DNA of 8,298 nt, taken from contig UQFW01000058.1 of assembly GCA_900540405.1 (NCBI GenBank), forward strand, positions 1 through 8,298, read 5' to 3'. Numbering within the stretch: position 1 is the first letter of the stretch; every line of letters starts with the position of its first letter. Positions 4,910-8,298 of this stretch are shown one piece after another. This stretch comes from Candidatus Avelusimicrobium faecicola (GTDB taxonomy: Bacteria > Elusimicrobiota > Elusimicrobia > Elusimicrobiales > Elusimicrobiaceae). The translations under genes were made by a program, and so were the position numbers. The notes beneath the pieces were generated by a model. It saw only the letters and a list, made by a program, of their open reading frames with translations, was not told the origin of the DNA and made no database searches.

Positions 4910-6352
4910 ATGGAACTGCAAGCATTAATTAATAAATTCCGCGAATATAACCCCAACAGCTCTGGCGAGATGATTGCCAAAGCGTACCACTTTGCCCAAA
5001 AAGTACACGAACACCAAAAGCGCGAAAGTGGGGAGCCGTACTTCACCCACTGCTACCAAGTGGCGGATATTTTGTTGGATTTCAAAATGGACGAAGATAC
5101 CATTTGTGCCGGCTTACTGCACGACACGGTGGAAGACACCTCCACCACGCTGGAAGACCTCAAGCGGGAGTTCAACAAAGAAGTAGCCCACATGGTGCAG
5201 GGTGTGACGAAAATCAGCGATTTGAAATTTTCCTCCACCGACGAAGAAACCGTGGAGAACTGGCGCAAAATGTTAATAGCCGTGGCCGAAGACGTGCGCG
5301 TTATCCTCATCAAACTGGCGGACCGCACCCACAATATGCGCACCATGGATGTTATGCCGCCGGAAAAACAAAAATTTAAGTCTTACGAAACCTTAACTTT
5401 ATACGCCCCGCTTGCCCAGCGCCTGGGGATGTTTACCATTAAAACAGATTTGGAAGATTTATCTTTTAAGTATCTGCACCCCAAGGAATATACCGAAATC
5501 AAACAACAGGTGGAGGCCCGCACGGCGGACCGCCAAGCCGCCCTGGATGCGTTCAAAAAGCAGTTGGAGCCGGCGTTGCAGGAAGAACATTTGGAACACC
5601 GCCTGCTTTCCCGCGCCAAAAATTATTATTCCATTTACCGCAAAATGCAAAAGCACCAATGCTCCTTTCAGGAAATCCAGGATTCTTTGGGCGTGCGCAT
5701 TATTACCAAAACCGTGCAGGATTGTTATAAAGCACTGGGCATTGTCCACTCCCGTTTTAAGCCGATTGCCGGCACGTTTACGGATTATATCGCCACCCCT
5801 AAAGCCAATATGTACCAAAGTATCCACACCACGGTACTGGGCCCCACCGGGGATATTGTAGAATTACAAATCCGCACCGAAGATATGCACCGCACTTGCG
5901 AATACGGTATTGCCGCCCACTGGAGATACAAAATGGGCAACGTCAAACAAGATAAAAACTTTGACGAAAAAATTAACTGGATTCGCCAATGGGTGGAATG
6001 GCAGCGGGATTTAACCGCCCCGCGCGAATTTTTGGAAGGATTCAAAACAGACGTAAACTTACAGCAAATTTTTGTATTTACCCCCCGCGCGGATGTAAAA
6101 TCCCTGCCGGAAGGGGCCACCCCCTTGGACTTTGCCTACTCCATTCATACGGATATTGGCGACCATTATGTGGGGGCCATGGTCAACAAGCGCATGGTGC
6201 GCATGGACTATGTGTTCAAAACCGGGGATGTGTGCGAAATTATCACCCGCAAAAACAGCGAACCGAAACGCGACTGGCTGGAATTTGCCCGCACCGCCGG
6301 GGCCCGCAGCCACATTAAACGCTTTTTGCGCGGGAAAGGAGTAGACATCTAA
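4910..6352 (+). CDS. rel: RelA/SpoT homologue (HD-synthetase-TGS), C-terminally short
   Basis: 480 residues; long Rel, RelA and SpoT proteins are near 700-740. The HD hydrolase domain (about 20-150) keeps Arg38, His47, His71-Asp72, Glu75-Asp76 and ADRTHNMRT (137-145), so (p)ppGpp hydrolysis should work. The synthetase domain (about 230-340) keeps RAKNYYSIYRKM (235-246), DSLGVRIIT (258-266), TPKANMYQSIHTTV (296-309), VELQIRT (317-323) and GIAAHW (333-338). Where bifunctional Rel/SpoT have RFKD and RelA has EFDD, this protein has T289-F-T-D292. A TGS domain (about 386-448) follows. The protein ends after RDWLEFARTAGARSHIKRF, just where the helical, zinc-finger and ACT/RRM parts would begin. No remnant of those parts is seen downstream, so this is not a fresh frameshift. 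It starts one base after the lpxB stop. Hydrolase-dominant alarmone control is my inference. Confidence 0.93.
   Translation: MELQALINKFREYNPNSSGEMIAKAYHFAQKVHEHQKRESGEPYFTHCYQVADILLDFKMDEDTICAGLLHDTVEDTSTTLEDLKREFNKEVAHMVQGVTKISDLKFSSTDEETVENWRKMLIAVAEDVRVILIKLADRTHNMRTMDVMPPEKQKFKSYETLTLYAPLAQRLGMFTIKTDLEDLSFKYLHPKEYTEIKQQVEARTADRQAALDAFKKQLEPALQEEHLEHRLLSRAKNYYSIYRKMQKHQCSFQEIQDSLGVRIITKTVQDCYKALGIVHSRFKPIAGTFTDYIATPKANMYQSIHTTVLGPTGDIVELQIRTEDMHRTCEYGIAAHWRYKMGNVKQDKNFDEKINWIRQWVEWQRDLTAPREFLEGFKTDVNLQQIFVFTPRADVKSLPEGATPLDFAYSIHTDIGDHYVGAMVNKRMVRMDYVFKTGDVCEIITRKNSEPKRDWLEFARTAGARSHIKRFLRGKGVDI
6336..6341 (+). promoter_or_regulatory. Ribosome binding site for the zinc-ribbon gene
   Basis: AAGGAG sits inside the last codons of rel, ten bases before the ATG at 6352. 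It supports the TAATG-coupled start of the small downstream gene and its reality as a gene. Confidence 0.65.
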
Positions 6353-6657
6353 TGCCTTATTGCAACCGTTGCCACCAGGAAATTGACGAAACCGACCACT
6401 ATTGCCGCAAATGCGGCCGCGCCCTTCAACCGGGCACCGGCTTTTGGTATACCCACAGCGGGATTATCCTGCTCATGCTTGTATTGGGGCCGTTTGCGCT
6501 GATTACGGTTTATTTATCCAAAGTTATTTCCCGCACGGCCAAAGCCGTTTACAGCGTGCTGATTTTGCTGATGAGCGTTTACTTTGGCTACTGCTGTTGG
6601 AAAATATTTACACTTATGCAGGAAATGCTCAATTCTTCTTTAGCACTGCCTTATTAA
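6352..6657 (+). CDS. Small zinc-ribbon protein with two membrane segments
   Basis: 101 residues, function not recognised. The N-terminus carries a zinc-ribbon knuckle pair, C4-x2-C7-x10-C18-x2-C21 (YCNRCHQ and YCRKCGRAL), followed by two hydrophobic segments at about 37-56 and 65-88. A short basic stretch (SKVISRTAK) lies between them. This is the common layout of small membrane-anchored 'zinc-ribbon domain' proteins, with the ribbon likely cytoplasmic. The ATG overlaps the rel stop by one base (TAATG), which suggests translational coupling. It could be a partner or anchor for a neighbour, but nothing in the sequence proves that. An alternative overlapping frame (6402-6689) has no such motifs and was rejected. 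Confidence 0.8.
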   Translation: MPYCNRCHQEIDETDHYCRKCGRALQPGTGFWYTHSGIILLMLVLGPFALITVYLSKVISRTAKAVYSVLILLMSVYFGYCCWKIFTLMQEMLNSSLALPY

Positions 6658-6715
6658 AAACCCGCGTCACTTCCGCAGATATTTTGTAGAATATAGAGTA
6701 CCCTTTTAATTAAAC
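6658..6715 (+). promoter_or_regulatory. Candidate promoter region before the peptide transporter
   Basis: This short gap has no hairpin terminator, so read-through from the rel run is possible. A TAGAAT at 6687-6692 or TATAGA at 6692-6697 could be a -10, but no good -35 matches either one. The separate strong ribosome binding site and larger gap suggest some independent expression. Confidence 0.3.
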
Positions 6716-6722
6716 AAGGAGA
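6716..6722 (+). promoter_or_regulatory. Strong ribosome binding site for the peptide transporter
   Basis: AAGGAGA lies five bases before the ATG at 6728. It is the best Shine-Dalgarno match in the window and fits a well-expressed gene. It decides the start over the out-of-frame ATG at 6724. Confidence 0.85.
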
Positions 6723-6727
6723 AATGA

Positions 6728-8113
6728 ATGACAGACAATGAAGTAAAGCATAACGTGACCAAACATGGCCAACCGAAAGCGTTATATATGCTTTTTATGG
6801 TGGAAATGTGGGAACGTTTCAACTACTACGGCATGAGGGCTCTTCTGTCGCTCTTCATGATTAGCACCGTAATTGGTTTTACTAAAGCCACCTCTAGTAA
6901 AATCTATGGTATGTTTACGGCCCTGGTGTACTTGACACCTGTTTTGGGCGGCTATCTGGCGGACCGCTACATCGGCAAACGCCATTCCATTACCATTGGT
7001 GCTATTTTGATGGCTATGGGGCAGTTTACGCTGGCCTCTTACGAGCTGATTAACCCGATTCTTGCTTTAGGAACCGGCTTAACGCTAATTATTATCGGAA
7101 ACGGTTTCTTCAAACCGAACATCTCCACTATCGTCGGGGAATTATACGAGCCCAACGACCCCAGAAGAGACGGCGGTTTTACCATTTTCTATATGGGTAT
7201 TAACGTAGGTGCGTTTTTTGCCCCGTTTGTGTGCGGTTTCTTGGGCGAACCGACGGACCCCATGAACGTATTGGAAGCCTATAAATGGAAATACGGTTTT
7301 ATGGCGGCCGGTACGGGTATGATTATCGGTTTAATTTGGTATTTGGTTTCCCAAAACAAATACTTGGGCCACATTGGTTTGCGCCCCATCACTAAAAACG
7401 ATATAGACGAAGACCCCGAAGAAAAAGCCAAAGCCGAAGCCGCCAAAAAGCCGCTTACGGAAGAAGAAAAAGATAAAATCAAAGCGATTTTTACCTTTGT
7501 GTTCTTTGCTATTTTCTTCTTTGCGTTCTTTGAACAGGCGGGTACGTCGCTCAACTTCTTTGCTAAAGAAGCAACGAACTTGACCCCGGTTTTACCCTTT
7601 ATCGGGCAAATTACGCTTAAAGCGTCTTATTTCCAGGCGGTCAACCCGATTTTCGTGGTACTGTTTGCCCCTATTTTTGCCAAAATGTGGCTTAAAATGG
7701 GCACCAAAGACCCGTCTATCCCCAGCAAATTTGGGTGGGGCTTGTTCTTGCAAGGTATCGGCTTTGCCGCTATTGCGGTAGGCGCGGCCTTGTACCAGTC
7801 CAGCGGCCCCGTCAGCGCCATTTGGTTGATTTTGGTTTATATGTTCTGCACCATGGGTGAACTGTGCTTGTCCCCGGTGGGGCTTTCCATGGTCACCAAA
7901 TTGGCACCGCTTAAATTTATGTCCCTGTTTATGGGCGTATGGTTGACGGCTAGCTTTTTCGGCAACCTGCTTGCCGGTTGGCTCGCCAGCTACTACGAAT
8001 CGTGGAGCTTAACCACGCTGTTCTCTGTGCCGGCGGTTATGTCTATATTGTTTGGTATTGTCATGTGGATTATGACCCGCAAAATCAAACAGTGGATGCA
8101 CGGCGTACACTAA
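6728..8113 (+). CDS. POT/PTR2-family proton-coupled oligopeptide transporter
   Basis: 461 residues of a major-facilitator-type inner-membrane protein that imports di- and tripeptides with protons. The family's key motif ExxERFxYY is present at 26-34 (EMWERFNYY), on the first helix. The PTR2 signature runs through GNGFFKPNIST (124-134), DPRRDGGFTIFYMGINVGAF (144-163). FFEQAGTSLNFFA (267-279) and GELCLSPVGLSMVTKLAP (377-394) follow with Glu269 and Glu378. A charged cytoplasmic loop (about 219-252, rich in Lys and Glu) separates the two halves. Length and hydrophobic segments fit about 14 helices, as in bacterial members (DtpT-like). All proton- and peptide-coupling residues I can place are intact. 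It is the last gene of the rightward run and ends 19 bases before the terminator stem. Exact substrate range cannot be read from sequence. Confidence 0.95.
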   Translation: MTDNEVKHNVTKHGQPKALYMLFMVEMWERFNYYGMRALLSLFMISTVIGFTKATSSKIYGMFTALVYLTPVLGGYLADRYIGKRHSITIGAILMAMGQFTLASYELINPILALGTGLTLIIIGNGFFKPNISTIVGELYEPNDPRRDGGFTIFYMGINVGAFFAPFVCGFLGEPTDPMNVLEAYKWKYGFMAAGTGMIIGLIWYLVSQNKYLGHIGLRPITKNDIDEDPEEKAKAEAAKKPLTEEEKDKIKAIFTFVFFAIFFFAFFEQAGTSLNFFAKEATNLTPVLPFIGQITLKASYFQAVNPIFVVLFAPIFAKMWLKMGTKDPSIPSKFGWGLFLQGIGFAAIAVGAALYQSSGPVSAIWLILVYMFCTMGELCLSPVGLSMVTKLAPLKFMSLFMGVWLTASFFGNLLAGWLASYYESWSLTTLFSVPAVMSILFGIVMWIMTRKIKQWMHGVH

Positions 8114-8131
8114 TCTGAACCAAGTAGCAGT

Positions 8132-8163
8132 AAAAACCCCCGCTCTAAAAAGCGGGGGTTTTG
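8132..8163. terminator. Bidirectional rho-independent terminator
   Basis: A perfect 12-bp stem pairs 8133-8144 (aaaacccccgct) with 8151-8162 (agcgggggtttt) around a 6-base loop (ctaaaa). A/T tracts on both sides allow use in either direction. It lies between the transporter stop (8111-8113) and the convergent gene stop (8179-8181). Confidence 0.93.
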
Positions 8164-8178
8164 TATTTAAGAAATCCT

Positions 8179-8298
8179 TTACTGTAAAATATAACTATTG
8201 GAATTACCAATTTGCACCCCGCCCATAGCCTTGCACAAGCGGTGCGCCCGGGCCGATTCGTCCGCCGCTACACATTCCCTTTGCCCAGCCGGTTTCCC
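8179..8298 (-). CDS. C-terminus of a pilin- or pseudopilin-like protein (partial)
   Basis: An open frame enters from the right edge and ends with TAA at 8181-8179, giving the last 39 residues. The visible part has Cys9 and Cys22 of the fragment (ECVAADESARAHRLCKAMGG) spaced by 12 residues. A short Gly/Asn/Ser-rich end finishing SYILQ follows. This two-cysteine loop near the C-terminus resembles the disulfide D-region of type IV pilins and pseudopilins, which are numerous in Elusimicrobiota. The diagnostic N-terminal prepilin helix is outside the window, so the family call is tentative. That it is coding is supported by the convergent terminator and by the frame staying open to the edge. It is too short to be seen as a long open frame. 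Confidence 0.5.
   Translation of the reverse strand, partial: GKPAGQRECVAADESARAHRLCKAMGGVQIGNSNSYILQ

Noticed and set aside
5104..5861. Alternative frames inside rel
   Set aside because: The rel frame matches HD, synthetase and TGS motifs throughout; the others are shadows rich in Arg, Pro and Cys.
6300..6660. Rel truncated by a recent frameshift or stop
   Set aside because: No frame after the stop encodes the helical, zinc-finger or ACT region; the following gene is an unrelated zinc-ribbon membrane protein.
8197..8211. Palindrome attgg-aatta-ccaat as an operator
   Set aside because: It falls inside the coding end of the partial leftward gene, downstream of any promoter, and is short enough to be chance.
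1..8298. CRISPR array, tRNA/rRNA, transposase, toxin-antitoxin or phage defence genes
   Set aside because: No spaced direct repeats, cloverleaf, terminal inverted repeats or corresponding protein motifs were seen on either strand.

Overview
This window reads as a compact stretch of chromosome from a Gram-negative (lipid A-making) bacterium. Gene content and style suggest Elusimicrobiota, possibly a gut lineage: an lpxB, a proton-coupled peptide transporter, a pilin-like C-terminus with a two-cysteine loop, tight gene spacing and fairly balanced base composition. The phylum call is inference; no marker gene here proves it. There are eight complete protein genes and one partial gene at each edge. 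I see no RNA genes, CRISPR array, insertion sequence or phage gene.

Layout: (1) Bases 1-246 hold the C-terminal part of a charged, helical YtxH-like protein with an 11-residue repeat. A bidirectional hairpin terminator follows. (2) A leftward operon runs from about 2585 to 334: ndk, a secreted alpha/beta-hydrolase-fold protein and a NagZ-like (GH3) protein, with almost no spacing. (3) A 94-base divergent promoter region (2586-2679) contains a perfect 19-bp inverted repeat that carries both -10 boxes. (4) A rightward run goes from 2680 to 8113: a Gfo/Idh/MocA oxidoreductase-like gene, lpxB, a shortened RelA/SpoT homologue, a small zinc-ribbon membrane protein and a POT/PTR2 peptide transporter. 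The last has its own ribosome binding site and possibly its own promoter. (5) A second bidirectional terminator separates the transporter from the 3' end of a leftward gene that runs off the window and looks like a type IV pilin or pseudopilin.

Functionally, the rightward run couples lipid A assembly (LpxB, with a possible sugar-nucleotide dehydrogenase relative) to (p)ppGpp turnover and peptide uptake. The leftward run couples nucleotide balancing (Ndk) to two proteins that appear to be catalytically dead relatives of hydrolases.

No defence or mobile system is visible. The most notable pattern is that several genes keep their fold but have altered signature residues. The GH3-like protein lacks the nucleophile and the His/Asp loop. 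The alpha/beta hydrolase has Gly at the nucleophile Ser position. The Gfo/Idh protein has GSP for EKP. The Rel homologue has TFTD where RFKD or EFDD is expected, and it stops right after the TGS domain. These are readings of family motifs by eye and need alignments and structure models to confirm.
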